A model generated the notes under the pieces. That model was given only the letters and a program-made list of their open reading frames with translations. It searched no databases and had not been told where the DNA came from. DNA of 41,782 nt from positions 1 to 41,782 of the forward strand of contig CALUOX010000011.1 in NCBI GenBank assembly GCA_944322375.1. The letters run 5' to 3'. Positions within the stretch are counted from its first letter, which is position 1. Each line of letters opens with the position of its first letter. The DNA is from an uncultured Alistipes sp. Lineage in GTDB: Bacteria > Bacteroidota > Bacteroidia > Bacteroidales > Rikenellaceae. Position numbers and translations under genes: made by a program. Below, one piece after another: positions 17,657 to 26,621 of this stretch.

Positions 17657-18694
17657 ATGAAAAAATTGTTATCGGTAGCGGCACTTGCAGGTGCCGTGTT
17701 GCTCAGCTCCTGCGGCGGCAACAAGACGGTGAAGATGGGCAGTCTGTCGAGTTTCGACTCCCTGTCGTATGCGCTGGGTGCCAGCATCGGCTATGGTATG
17801 CAGTACGAAATGAGCGATATTCCCTTCAACTTCGAAGAGGTCAACAAGGGAATCAAGGAGGGCGCTCTGGAGAAGTCGAAACAGACCCATGACGACGCCC
17901 TCAATATTCTGCGCGACTATTTCATGAACAAACGCGGGCCGCGGGCCTATGCACTGATGAAGAAGAAGGAGATGCAGGCCGCCGTAGCCGCCGACTCGAC
18001 GGGCACGCTCAAGGATACGCTTCCGGCTCCCGAACCGATGTTCCTGACGGCCGGCGAGTGCGACTCGGTATCGTATGCTTTCGGTAATGACATCGGTAAC
18101 AATATCAAGGCCAGCGATATTCCCGTGCAGGTCGTTTGGGTGACCGAGGCGATGGCCAATGTCCGCGACAGCGTGGCCAAGATGGACGAGATGATCGTAC
18201 AGGGTTATCTGCAGAACTATTTCGTCGTAGTGCGTCCGCGCGAGAATGCCGAGGCCTCGAAGAAGTGGCTTGAGGGCATCGAGAAGAAGTCGGGCGTGCA
18301 GAAGACCGAGTCGGGGATCCTCTACAAGATCGAGCGTCCGGGCGATGCCGATACGATTGCCGTTGACGACCGCGACGTGGTTGTTGTCAACTACGAGGGC
18401 AAAACCCGCAAAGGCAAGGTCTTTGATTCGTCGTACGAGCGCAACGAGCCGGCCGAATTCCCGCTGAACCGTGTGATCAAGGGCTGGACCGAAGGAATGA
18501 AACTTGTCGGCAAAGGCGGCAAGATTACGTTGTGGATTCCCGCCGAGTTGGCATACGGCGAGCGTGGCGCGGGCCGTGACATCGGTGCAAACGAGGCGCT
18601 TGAGTTTACGGTCGAGGTCATCGATGTGAAACCCTATGTGGAGCCGGCTCCCGCCGACAGCACCAAGGTTGCCGAACCGGTTCAGAAAAAGTAG
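17657..18694 (+). CDS. FKBP-type peptidyl-prolyl cis-trans isomerase lipoprotein with duplicated N-terminal domain
   Basis: 345 residues; lipoprotein signal LLSSC with Cys19. Two FKBP_N-like units occur in tandem: DSLSYALGASIGYGMQYEM (about 36-100) and DSVSYAFGNDIGNNIKASD (about 136-200). The C-terminal FKBP domain (about 225-335) is complete: VVVNYEGKTRKGKVFDSSY, FPLNRVIKGWTEGMKLVGKG, and IPAELAYGERGAG, keeping the active-site Tyr, Phe-Asp, Val-Ile and Trp. It should catalyse Xaa-Pro isomerisation in periplasmic folding. It is adjacent to the degenerate FKBP but has its own promoter, and it ends in a strong hairpin. The C-terminal tail (EPAPADSTKVAEPVQKK) is low complexity. Confidence 0.9.
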   Translation: MKKLLSVAALAGAVLLSSCGGNKTVKMGSLSSFDSLSYALGASIGYGMQYEMSDIPFNFEEVNKGIKEGALEKSKQTHDDALNILRDYFMNKRGPRAYALMKKKEMQAAVAADSTGTLKDTLPAPEPMFLTAGECDSVSYAFGNDIGNNIKASDIPVQVVWVTEAMANVRDSVAKMDEMIVQGYLQNYFVVVRPRENAEASKKWLEGIEKKSGVQKTESGILYKIERPGDADTIAVDDRDVVVVNYEGKTRKGKVFDSSYERNEPAEFPLNRVIKGWTEGMKLVGKGGKITLWIPAELAYGERGAGRDIGANEALEFTVEVIDVKPYVEPAPADSTKVAEPVQKK

Positions 18695-18729
18695 GCGGCA
18701 GCGGTTCGTAACGAACGGGATGGAGAATG

Positions 18730-18769
18730 GAAAGAAGTGTGTCCGCCGATCGGAGGACACACTTCTTTC
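18730..18769. terminator. 15-bp perfect hairpin after the second FKBP gene
   Basis: Arms 18730-18744 and 18755-18769 (GAAAGAAGTGTGTCC / GGACACACTTCTTTC) pair perfectly, with an inner CCG/CGG. It separates the FKBP gene from the DUF3127 gene. Confidence 0.7.
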
Positions 18770-18808
18770 GGCTCCGACAGCAGAGAGAAACGGAAAAAAT
18801 TGAAAGAT

Positions 18809-19192
18809 ATGGAGTTCGAAGGTGTGGTATATAAGATTATGCCGGTAACAAGGGGGACGTCGGCACGCGGTGAATGGCAGCGTCAGGATGTGGTCTTCGA
18901 GGTGCCGAGCGAATTTTCGCGCAAGATCTGCGTGACGTTCTTCAACAAGGAGAGCGATGTGGCGAAACTGCGCGAGGGGGAAACCTATCTGGTTTCGGTC
19001 AATGTGGAGTCGCGCGAATACAACGGGCGTTGGTACACCGACGTGCGGGCGTGGCGCGTGCAGCCCAGACAACAGCCGCAGCAGCAGCCTCCGATGGACA
19101 ATGCTCCGCTGCCGACGGATTTCCCGATGGACGGAGCCTCTTCGGGTGCCGGAGCGTCGGCGGCTTCCGAGGTCGATGACCTGCCGTTTTAG
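18809..19192 (+). CDS. DUF3127 family protein with SSB-like C-terminal tail
   Basis: 127 residues from the ATG at 18809 (MEFEGVVYKIMPVTRGTSARGEW); an upstream in-frame extension would run through the terminator hairpin and is not supported. Residues 1-85 match the DUF3127 pattern as I remember it: WQRQDVVFEVPSEFSRKICVTFF, then VSVNVESREYNGRWYTDVRAWRVQ. The fold is predicted to be OB-like. A Pro/Gln/Ala-rich linker (about 86-120) leads to the terminal VDDLPF, which closely resembles the DDIPF/DDLPF acidic tip by which SSB recruits partners. Function is unknown; a single-strand-binding or replisome-associated role is inference. It is followed by a canonical terminator. Confidence 0.8.
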   Translation: MEFEGVVYKIMPVTRGTSARGEWQRQDVVFEVPSEFSRKICVTFFNKESDVAKLREGETYLVSVNVESREYNGRWYTDVRAWRVQPRQQPQQQPPMDNAPLPTDFPMDGASSGAGASAASEVDDLPF

Positions 19193-19218
19193 GTCGGTTC
19201 GGCCCTCTATTCTGATTG

Positions 19219-19252
19219 AACGGGTTTCGGTGCAACCGAAACCCGTTTTTGT
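19219..19252 (+). terminator. Rho-independent terminator after the DUF3127 gene
   Basis: 12-bp perfect stem ACGGGTTTCGGT / ACCGAAACCCGT (19220-19231, 19235-19246) around GCA, followed by TTTTG. Confidence 0.88.
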
Positions 19253-19342
19253 CTTGGCGGTTCGGGGACGGCCCGATCCGGAAATAGCTTTGTGCAGGTC
19301 GCAAAGGTGCCGTGAAAAGGGAAGGAAAATGGAAAAAAAGTA

Positions 19343-19350
19343 TATCTTTG
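19343..19350 (+). promoter_or_regulatory. Bacteroidetes -7 element immediately before the ECF sigma gene
   Basis: TATCTTTG ends only 4 nt before the GTG start at 19355, so the transcript would start at or next to the start codon. Confidence 0.55.
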
Positions 19351-19354
19351 TCAT

Positions 19355-19924
19355 GTGGACGGTACGGAAAATAGAGATTCTGGTCGATTCACCTCGCTTT
19401 ACGAACGTTACAGAGAACCGTTTACCCGCTTTGCCAATTCATTCGTGCGGGATGCCGTTGTCTCGGAGAATCTGTTCGTCGATGCGGTGATCGATTATTG
19501 GCAGCGGCGCGATGCCTTGCCTGCCGATACCAATGTGCCGGCCTATCTGCTTGCCGCGATCCGCAACAAGGCGCTCAATTACCTGCGTGCGCAGCGTATC
19601 CGTTCGGAGGTGTCGAACGAAATGATGCGGCAGGCCCGTCGCGAACTCGATTTCCGGATCGCTTCGCTGGAGGATTTTACCATGCAGGCGCTCTTCTCCT
19701 CCGAGATTCGGGAGATCGTCCGCAAAACGCTCGACGAATTGCCCGCGCAGAGCCGTCGGATTTTCGAAATGAGCCGTTTCGAGCATCTGCGCAATGCCGA
19801 GATCGCTGCGCGATTGAAAATTTCCCCGAAAACCGTCGAGTTCCATATCTCCCGTGTCCTCAAGGTGTTGAGGGTCCGGTTGAAAGACTATCTGTTGGCT
19901 CTTCTGATTCTTTTTCTGCGATAA
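19355..19924 (+). CDS. ECF RNA polymerase sigma factor (FecI-like, SusCD-associated)
   Basis: 189 residues from GTG 19355 (VDGTENRDSGRFTSLYERYREPF). Region 2 (FTSLYERYREPFTRFANSFVRD to NKALNYLRAQRI) and region 4 (LPAQSRRIFEMSRFEHLRNAEIAARLKISPKTVEFHISRVLKVLR, a helix-turn-helix) are both intact. The C-terminus is a short hydrophobic tail (DYLLALLILFLR). No other good start exists: the next in-frame Met is inside region 2-4. An ATG at 19353 overlaps the GTG in another frame. It is followed after 87 nt by a FecR gene, and the SusC further downstream has an STN domain. So this should be the cytoplasmic output of a trans-envelope signal that switches on the SusCD genes. Confidence 0.9.
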   Translation: MDGTENRDSGRFTSLYERYREPFTRFANSFVRDAVVSENLFVDAVIDYWQRRDALPADTNVPAYLLAAIRNKALNYLRAQRIRSEVSNEMMRQARRELDFRIASLEDFTMQALFSSEIREIVRKTLDELPAQSRRIFEMSRFEHLRNAEIAARLKISPKTVEFHISRVLKVLRVRLKDYLLALLILFLR

Positions 19925-20011
19925 TCGCTCTTTGCCGTTAGGGATTTTTCGTGCTGGAGTGTTATTTGAACGAACCCCCTCCGGAAAACTTCGCCGCAGG
20001 GACCATGAGCT

Positions 20012-20947
20012 ATGGACCGAGAGCTTTTGTATCGCTATTTCGACAACCGGACGACGCCGGAAGAGGAGGCACGGATTCAGTCGTGGGCCGAAGCGTCGCC
20101 CGACAACTATCGTGAATATCTGGAGGAACGGCGTCTGTGGTGTGCATTGCTGCTGCACGCCGAACCCGGACGCCGGACACGGATTCCGTTTTTGCGCCGT
20201 CCCGCCATTCGCCGCATCGGTTTCGCTGCCGCCTGCATTTTGTTGCTGGCCGGTGCGGCATCGCTGTTTTTCGGCAGCCGCATGCTTCTCGACGACCGCA
20301 TGCAACAGGTCATCGTCCCTGCCGGACAACGCGTCGAACTGGTCCTGGCCGACGGTACGAAAGTTTGGCTCAACTCCCGCAGCCGGTTCGAATATCCGGC
20401 CTCCTTCGGCCGGAAATCACGCCATGTGACACTCTCGGGCGAGGGCTATTTCGAGGTCACACACAATCGGCGTAAGCCCTTTGTCGTGCATACCGACGAT
20501 TACGACGTGCGGGTTCTGGGTACGAAATTCAATGTCTATGCTTATGGCAGTGATCCTCGCCATTTCGAAACGGCGCTGATGGAAGGATCAGTTGAGGTAG
20601 CCTCCCGCGTTGATGCCTCTCGGCGTCTGGTGCTGCGTCCCAATGAAACAGCTGTCACGGGAGCCGACGGGTCGTTGGTGCGAGCACCTTTGACCGACTG
20701 GGGCCGTTATCGCTGGACCGAGGGTCTGATCTGTCTGAACGATATACCGTTCGGCGAGTTGTTGAATCGGTTCGGTGACTATTACGACATTCGGATCATC
20801 TTGAAAAATCCGCGTCTTTACGATATAAGGTGTACGGGCAAGTTCCGGCAGAGCGACGGGATCGACTATTCCCTGCGGGTGCTGCAGCGATTCGTCGATT
20901 TCCGCTTCGTGCACGACGAGGAGCGGCATACCATCGAGATCCGTTGA
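20012..20947 (+). CDS. FecR-family anti-sigma factor
   Basis: 311 residues. The N-terminal cytoplasmic anti-sigma part (MDRELLYRYFDNRTTPEEEARIQSW) is followed by one membrane helix (IGFAAACILLLAGAASLFFG, about residues 70-89) and the periplasmic FecR domain. That domain contains VPAGQRVELVLADGTKVWLN, the FEYPASFGRKSRHVTLSGEGYFEVTHN block, VHTDDYDVRVLGTKFNVYAY, and ETALMEGSVEVAS. The last 70 residues (NDIPFGELLNRFGDYYDIRI to the end) match the DUF4974 domain that receives the signal from the STN domain of a SusC partner. It holds the upstream ECF sigma until the SusC/SusD receptor binds its ligand. Confidence 0.93.
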   Translation: MDRELLYRYFDNRTTPEEEARIQSWAEASPDNYREYLEERRLWCALLLHAEPGRRTRIPFLRRPAIRRIGFAAACILLLAGAASLFFGSRMLLDDRMQQVIVPAGQRVELVLADGTKVWLNSRSRFEYPASFGRKSRHVTLSGEGYFEVTHNRRKPFVVHTDDYDVRVLGTKFNVYAYGSDPRHFETALMEGSVEVASRVDASRRLVLRPNETAVTGADGSLVRAPLTDWGRYRWTEGLICLNDIPFGELLNRFGDYYDIRIILKNPRLYDIRCTGKFRQSDGIDYSLRVLQRFVDFRFVHDEERHTIEIR

Positions 20948-21046
20948 GCCGCCGATGCGACGTGCCGGCGGCCGGGATCCCTGCTGTGCAGGCCGCCCGT
21001 GCGGTTCGGCGGATTGCAGCCGTGCGGCAACTGAAAAACCTGTTTA

Positions 21047-21174
21047 TGAACCATGTTGAACCGACTTAAACTTCGAACGCCTATGAGGACATTCCGATGA
21101 AAAAAGACGGAGGGTGCGCCAACACCGCTCCGTCCGCAGATCAACACCTGTACTACAATCCATCCAAGTATTAA
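21047..21174 (+). other. Leader upstream of susC with tiny open frames
   Basis: The 245-bp spacer between fecR and susC has no TAnnTTTG element. It contains short frames starting with ATG, one of which (21097-21174, 25 codons, MKKDGGCANTAPSADQHLYY...) ends 18 nt before susC and spans a hairpin. Translation of these is unproven. Confidence 0.3.
21106..21134 (+). promoter_or_regulatory. Hairpin in the susC leader
   Basis: GACGGAG+GGTG pairs with CACC+CTCCGTC around CGCCAA with one bulged G. No T-run follows, so it is more likely a leader structure than a terminator. Confidence 0.45.
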
Positions 21175-21192
21175 TCATTATTCTGCAAAAGT

Positions 21193-24100
21193 ATGAATAA
21201 AAACGTAAGTCTCGGCATTCCAAAGCATAAAATTTGCGGAGGCCTGACGAAACTCCTGTTCGCCTGTGCGGTTTTTCTGCTGCCGACGGGTACGGCACAT
21301 GCCCAGCAGGCAAAGGTGACACTCGACAGACAACAGGTCCCCGTCAAGGAGATTCTTGACGACATCGAACGGCAAACCGATTATCTGTTTGTCTATAATA
21401 ACGAACAACTCGACTTTTTCGTATCGGTTCAGGCGCACGACGAATCGGTGCAGGATGTATTGAATCGGATATTTGCCGGAACGGCAATCCGTTATGCATT
21501 CGAGGGCAAGCATATCGTGCTGCGGCGCGAAGACCCGTCGCCGGATGCCGCCGCGGCGCACAAACCGCTGAACCGCACCGTAACGGGCCATGTGCGCACG
21601 GTTGCGGGTGATCCGATCGTCGGGGCAACGGTGCTCGTGCAGGGCGGTACGGTCGGTACGACGACCGACCTCGACGGCGCATTCTCCCTCACGGTTCCGG
21701 CCGGCAGCAATCTGGAAGTGTCGTTTCTGGGCTATGTCCGCCAAGAGATTGCGGTCGGTGAACGCACGACGCTCGACATCCGTCTGAAAGAGGATGTGAC
21801 GACACTCGACGATGTGGTGGTCATCGGTTACGGCGCCGTCAAGGAACGGGATCTGGTGGGTGCCGTCGATCATGTTGACAGCCGTGTGATCGAGGACCGT
21901 TCGACGGGGACGTTGGCCCGTGCCCTGCAGGGCGAACTGCCGGGTCTGAACATCACGCTCATCGACAGCAAACCGATGCGCTCGGCATCGATCAACGTGC
22001 GTGGTGCGGGTTCGATCGGTGCAGGCGGTTCGACGCTGGTTCTCATCGACGGAGTCGAGGGAAGTCTCAATTCGATCAATCCGCAGGATGTGGAGTCGGT
22101 CTCGGTGCTCAAGGATGCCTCTTCGGCCGCCGTTTACGGTGCACGGGGTGCCTTCGGCGTGGTGCTCGTGACGACCAAAAGCGCGAAAAAGGGGACTCCG
22201 GTCATCAACTACAACGGCTCGTTCACGCTCAACCGCCGGACGGTGATTCCCGATGTGGTGACCGACGGCCTGACGTGGATCAACTGGTGGCGCGACTGCT
22301 ACAACAACTACTACAACGGTTCGCGAGGCCTGTTGAACCACGTCGATTCGACGATCCCCTATACGGAGACGATCTATCAGGAGCTGATCCGCCGTTCGGC
22401 CGATCCTTCGCTGGCGAAGGTGACGCGGCTCGAAGGCCATGACCAGTTCGGCTGGGCCTATTACGGATCGAATGACTGGCATTCGCTCTTCTACAAGGAC
22501 TACAACTGGTCAACCGAACACAACATCTCCATATCGGGCGGCGGCGATCAGGCCGATTACTATATTTCGGGCCGTTTCTATGACGTCGATGGCATTTACA
22601 AGGTGGGAAACGACTCCTACAAGAAATACGACGCCCGCGCCAAAGGTACGCTCAAGGTGCGTCCCTGGCTGCGGCTGACCAACAACATGTCGGTCTCGGT
22701 CATCGATGCCTACGAACCGAAACATCAGAAAAACAATTCGCAGATTCCGCGTCTGATCAACCATACGGCCATGCCGTTGTCGCCGGTGAAGAACCCCGAC
22801 GGTACGTGGACGGCGGCAGCCGCGAAGTCGGGTTATGCCGCTTTCTCGGAGGGTACGTCGTGGCGGACGAACGATTATGTCTATCTGCGCAACAAGTTCG
22901 ATGTGAATATCGACCTGATCAAGGATGTGCTGACGGCGTCGGCCGACTACTCCTACAACTATACCAACCGCAAGCGGATGGACTGCCAGACCGTAATCGA
23001 GTATTCGAAAAAACCGGGCGAGATTCTCTATGAGTCGGAGGCGGCGGGTTCGAATCTCCAGAGCGTCGAGTACCAGACCCGTTATCAGGCGGCGAACGCC
23101 TATCTGAACTGGTCGCCGCAGCTGGGCGACAGCCATTCGTTCAAGGTGCTGGCAGGATGGAACATCGAGAAACAGAAGTACGAAACGCTGACCATCAAGC
23201 GCGAGGGCTTCGTCACGACGGCCAAACCGTCGTTCGCACTGATGAACGGCGAGACGACGAGTCCGACCGTCGGCGGATATACATGGGCCTATGTGGGTGC
23301 CTTCTTCCGTGTGAATTACGGCTACAAGGGGAAATATCTGGCCGAAGTGAGCGGCCGTTACGACGGATCGTCGAAGTTCCCCTCGAACTCCAAATGGGGT
23401 TTCTTTCCTTCGGCATCGGTGGCATGGCGCCTCTCGGAGGAGCCGTGGATGGAGTGGGCGGCCGGTACGTTGGATAACGCCAAGATCCGTTTTTCGGCGG
23501 GTTCGATGGGTAACGGGAATGTTGATCCTTACTCCTACACCTCGGAGATGACCATTGCCACGGCAACCGATTTCCTGCTGGGCGGTTCCTATCCTACCTA
23601 TACGACGGTCGGAAGTACGGTCCCCGTATCGCTTACTTGGGAGCGCTCGACGACCTACGACATCGGGCTGGATCTCGATTTCTTCAACAACCGTCTGTCG
23701 TTCAGCGGCGACTATTACCGTCGTTACACCACAGACATGTACACGCCGAGTATCTCGCTGCCGTCGGTTTACGGTACGACCTCGCCCAAAGGCAACAACG
23801 CCGAGCTGCGCACGACCGGCTGGGAGCTGTCGCTGTCGTGGCGCGACCAGTTCAACCTGGGAGGCAAACCCTTCGAATACAACGTCAAGGCGATGGTCTG
23901 GGACAACCGTTCGATCGTGACCAAATACGAAAATGCCACCAAGTCGCTCGGTACGCTCAAGGGTTATATTCAGAACGGCGGTACGCCGTCGGATTTCTAC
24001 GAAGGCATGGAACTGGGCGAGATGTGGGGTTACACCGTAGCGGGACTTTTCCGCGATCAGGCCGACATCGACTCTTCGGCCACACACAACTTCACGCAGG

Positions 24101-24786
24101 CTTCCGACAAGGTGACCCGTCCGGGTCAGGTGAAGATCGCCGATCTGGACCACAACGGAAACATCGACGGCGGATCCTTTACGGTGGACAATCCGGGCGA
24201 CCTGTCGATCATCGGTAACATCAATCCCCACTACATGTTCGGCGTGAATCTCGGTGCTTCGTGGAACGGAATCGGAGTGTCGGTCTTCCTGCAGGGTGTG
24301 ATGCAGCGTGACTGGTATCCGTCGCCCGATTCGGGCTATTTCTGGGGCAAGTACGCACGTCCGTTCATGTGGGTGCTCAGTATTCACAACTACACCGACG
24401 ACATGTACAGCGAGGAGCGCAACAACTGGGATACGGCCTACTGGCCGCGCATGACGACCTACCAGTCGAACGGATCCTACGACTGGACGAAACTGCTCGA
24501 AATTCCCAATACGCGTTACAAGCAGAGTGCGGCCTACCTGCGTGTGAAGAACATCCAGCTCGACTACACCTTCCCCAAGACGTTGTGCCAGAAGCTGCGT
24601 CTGAGCGGTCTGAAGGTCTATCTTTCGGGTGAGAACCTCTTTACCTTTACGCCGCTGCACCGGCATGCCCCCAATTTCGATCCCGAAGCATTGGGGTATG
24701 ATACCGATTTCTCATCGACGGCCGGCGACGGTTATACCTATCCCGTGCTCAAGAGTCTTACGTTGGGCGTCAACATCACCTTCTAA
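21193..24786 (+). CDS. SusC/RagA-family TonB-dependent outer-membrane receptor with STN domain
   Basis: 1197 residues. Signal peptide to AHA-QQ (about residue 37). An STN domain follows (KVTLDRQQVPVKEILDDIERQ, about 40-105), the element that talks to FecR. Next is a carboxypeptidase-regulatory-like domain (GHVRTVAGDPIVGATVLVQ, DLDGAFSLTVPAG, about 125-200), then VVVIGYGAVKERDLVGAV and the plug domain (ALQGELPGLNI, INVRGAGSIGAGGSTLVLID, VESVSVLKDASSAAVYGARG). The remaining 850 residues are the 22-strand barrel ending LTLGVNITF. It imports a large ligand across the outer membrane with SusD as the lid, using TonB/ExbBD energy. The ligand is unknown; the neighbours give no glycan-degrading enzyme. 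Confidence 0.96.
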   Translation: MNKNVSLGIPKHKICGGLTKLLFACAVFLLPTGTAHAQQAKVTLDRQQVPVKEILDDIERQTDYLFVYNNEQLDFFVSVQAHDESVQDVLNRIFAGTAIRYAFEGKHIVLRREDPSPDAAAAHKPLNRTVTGHVRTVAGDPIVGATVLVQGGTVGTTTDLDGAFSLTVPAGSNLEVSFLGYVRQEIAVGERTTLDIRLKEDVTTLDDVVVIGYGAVKERDLVGAVDHVDSRVIEDRSTGTLARALQGELPGLNITLIDSKPMRSASINVRGAGSIGAGGSTLVLIDGVEGSLNSINPQDVESVSVLKDASSAAVYGARGAFGVVLVTTKSAKKGTPVINYNGSFTLNRRTVIPDVVTDGLTWINWWRDCYNNYYNGSRGLLNHVDSTIPYTETIYQELIRRSADPSLAKVTRLEGHDQFGWAYYGSNDWHSLFYKDYNWSTEHNISISGGGDQADYYISGRFYDVDGIYKVGNDSYKKYDARAKGTLKVRPWLRLTNNMSVSVIDAYEPKHQKNNSQIPRLINHTAMPLSPVKNPDGTWTAAAAKSGYAAFSEGTSWRTNDYVYLRNKFDVNIDLIKDVLTASADYSYNYTNRKRMDCQTVIEYSKKPGEILYESEAAGSNLQSVEYQTRYQAANAYLNWSPQLGDSHSFKVLAGWNIEKQKYETLTIKREGFVTTAKPSFALMNGETTSPTVGGYTWAYVGAFFRVNYGYKGKYLAEVSGRYDGSSKFPSNSKWGFFPSASVAWRLSEEPWMEWAAGTLDNAKIRFSAGSMGNGNVDPYSYTSEMTIATATDFLLGGSYPTYTTVGSTVPVSLTWERSTTYDIGLDLDFFNNRLSFSGDYYRRYTTDMYTPSISLPSVYGTTSPKGNNAELRTTGWELSLSWRDQFNLGGKPFEYNVKAMVWDNRSIVTKYENATKSLGTLKGYIQNGGTPSDFYEGMELGEMWGYTVAGLFRDQADIDSSATHNFTQASDKVTRPGQVKIADLDHNGNIDGGSFTVDNPGDLSIIGNINPHYMFGVNLGASWNGIGVSVFLQGVMQRDWYPSPDSGYFWGKYARPFMWVLSIHNYTDDMYSEERNNWDTAYWPRMTTYQSNGSYDWTKLLEIPNTRYKQSAAYLRVKNIQLDYTFPKTLCQKLRLSGLKVYLSGENLFTFTPLHRHAPNFDPEALGYDTDFSSTAGDGYTYPVLKSLTLGVNITF

Positions 24787-24799
24787 TTCGCAAAAGCGT

Positions 24800-26593
24800 A
24801 TGAAAAAGTTTATCGTATTTTCGTTCGCCTGCGTCGCACTGTGTGCGTGCGAGGAGTTCCTGACGCAGGAGAATCCCAATAAGATCGAAAGTGAATACTA
24901 TTTCAAGGACGAGGCGTCGCTGGAGATCTATACCAACGGTCTGGTACGCAGTTTCGCTACGGGAATCAAGAGCTTCGTCGAAGGCGACTACCGTTCCGAC
25001 ACGCATGCATGGGACGGTTCGGCCGCATACTTCATGGACAACTATTCGGCCGACGATGCGTCGAACTGGGGAACGTCGAACTGGTCGCAGCTGCGCGCCA
25101 TCAACTTCTATCTGGACAACATGCGCGACGCCGCAGCGCCGGATGCCGTGATGAACCACTATGAAGGTGTCGGACGGTTCTTCCGGGCGTTGTTCTACTA
25201 TGCGAAGGTCCGCACGTTCGGTGCGGTGCCCTGGTACGAGACGTCGATCGAGTCGGATGACAAGGAGGCGTTGTACAAGGATCGCGACAACCGCGAATAT
25301 GTCTGCCGCAAGATCCTCGACGACCTGAACTATGCCTGTACCTACTGCCTGACCGATGCCTCGTACCGCAATCAGGCGTCGTACATCCACCGTTATGTGG
25401 CGCTGGCTCTCAAGGCGCGTTTCTGCCTCTATGAAGGGACGATGCGCAAATATCACGCGGTCGATCCATCGACGGGTCAGCCCTGGCAGTCGGACGAGAG
25501 CGGGATGTACCTGCGCGAGTGCGTCGCGGCCTGCGAGGAGATCATCCGTTCGAAGGTCTATTCGCTCACGGACAACGCCGCCGAGCGGCAGACGCAGTAC
25601 CGCGCCATGTTCATATCGAGCGATGCGACGTCGGCCTACGGAAACGAGATCATCTGGGCGCGCAATTACGATTCGGAGCTTAATGTAACGCACTACATGA
25701 ACTCCTATTTTATCAATCAGCAGTATGCCAACTTTGCCTTTACACGGCAGTTCATCAATACCTATCTGATGCTGGACGGTACGCCCTTTACGGACAAGTA
25801 TCCCGATTACAACAGCGTCGATTTCGCTACGGAGTGCACCGGTCGGGACTATCGGCTGGCGCAGACGATCCGTACGCCGGGTTTTACGCGTGATGGCGGC
25901 AAGACGCAGTGGGCGCCCGATGTGACCTTCTCGAAGACGGGTTATCAGCCGATCAAGTGGCTTACGGACGACTCGTCGAAGGATACCAATACGTCGCAGT
26001 GCGACAACGACGTGCCGCTGATGCGTTATGCCGAGGTGCTGCTCAACTATGCCGAGGCAAAAGCCGAACTGGGCGAGATGACCGAGGAGGTTTGGAATCA
26101 GACGATCAAGCTGTTGCGCGAGCGGTCGGGCGTTACGAGCATCTATCCCGTGAAGGCCGATCCCTATATGGTGTCCTATTTCCAGAACCAGATCAGCGAT
26201 CCCTTCATTCTGGAGGTGCGGCGCGAGCGGGGCATCGAGATGACGATGGAGAATGTCCGTTACGACGACATCATCCGCTGGCATCAGGGCGAATTGTTCG
26301 CACGGCCCTGGATCGGAATCTGGATCACGGCTTCGGAGACGCCGCTCGACCTGAACGGTGACGGCGTGAACGACTGCATCGTCACGGCCGATCCGAACAA
26401 CAAGTCGCCGTTGAAGATCCTCTTCATCGACGGTGCGTCGGAGGCGGGCCACAAGCTCTCGGAGGGGACGAAAGGCAATATCCTTCCGGCGACGGCCATC
26501 GAACGCAAATGGCACGACTACAAATACCTCAAGCCGATACCGACTACCGCGCGGCAGGAAAATCCCAATCTGTCGCAGAACCCCGGTTGGTAG
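24800..26593 (+). CDS. SusD/RagB-family nutrient-binding outer-membrane lipoprotein
   Basis: 597 residues from ATG 24800, 13 nt after susC; the frame is open upstream inside susC but the signal peptide MKKFIVFSFACVALCAC sets the start, with Cys17 as lipid anchor. Family features: EEFLTQENPNKIESEYYFKDEASLEIYTNGLV near the N-terminus, RFFRALFYYAKVRTFGAVPWYE, the YIHRYVALALKARFCLYEGT TPR-like helix, PLMRYAEVLLNYAEAKAELGEM, and the closing LEVRRERGIEMTMENVRYDDIIRW. SusD caps the SusC barrel on the cell surface and captures ligand. It is paired with the upstream receptor and cotranscribed with the downstream lipoproteins. Confidence 0.96.
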   Translation: MKKFIVFSFACVALCACEEFLTQENPNKIESEYYFKDEASLEIYTNGLVRSFATGIKSFVEGDYRSDTHAWDGSAAYFMDNYSADDASNWGTSNWSQLRAINFYLDNMRDAAAPDAVMNHYEGVGRFFRALFYYAKVRTFGAVPWYETSIESDDKEALYKDRDNREYVCRKILDDLNYACTYCLTDASYRNQASYIHRYVALALKARFCLYEGTMRKYHAVDPSTGQPWQSDESGMYLRECVAACEEIIRSKVYSLTDNAAERQTQYRAMFISSDATSAYGNEIIWARNYDSELNVTHYMNSYFINQQYANFAFTRQFINTYLMLDGTPFTDKYPDYNSVDFATECTGRDYRLAQTIRTPGFTRDGGKTQWAPDVTFSKTGYQPIKWLTDDSSKDTNTSQCDNDVPLMRYAEVLLNYAEAKAELGEMTEEVWNQTIKLLRERSGVTSIYPVKADPYMVSYFQNQISDPFILEVRRERGIEMTMENVRYDDIIRWHQGELFARPWIGIWITASETPLDLNGDGVNDCIVTADPNNKSPLKILFIDGASEAGHKLSEGTKGNILPATAIERKWHDYKYLKPIPTTARQENPNLSQNPGW

Positions 26594-26621
26594 AGCTTTA
26601 TGAATCTTAAAACCGAATACA

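Noticed and set aside
19353..19490. Frame starting at ATG 19353 (MWTVRKIEIL)
   Set aside because: It overlaps the sigma gene in another frame, has no homology-like pattern and ends after 45 codons.
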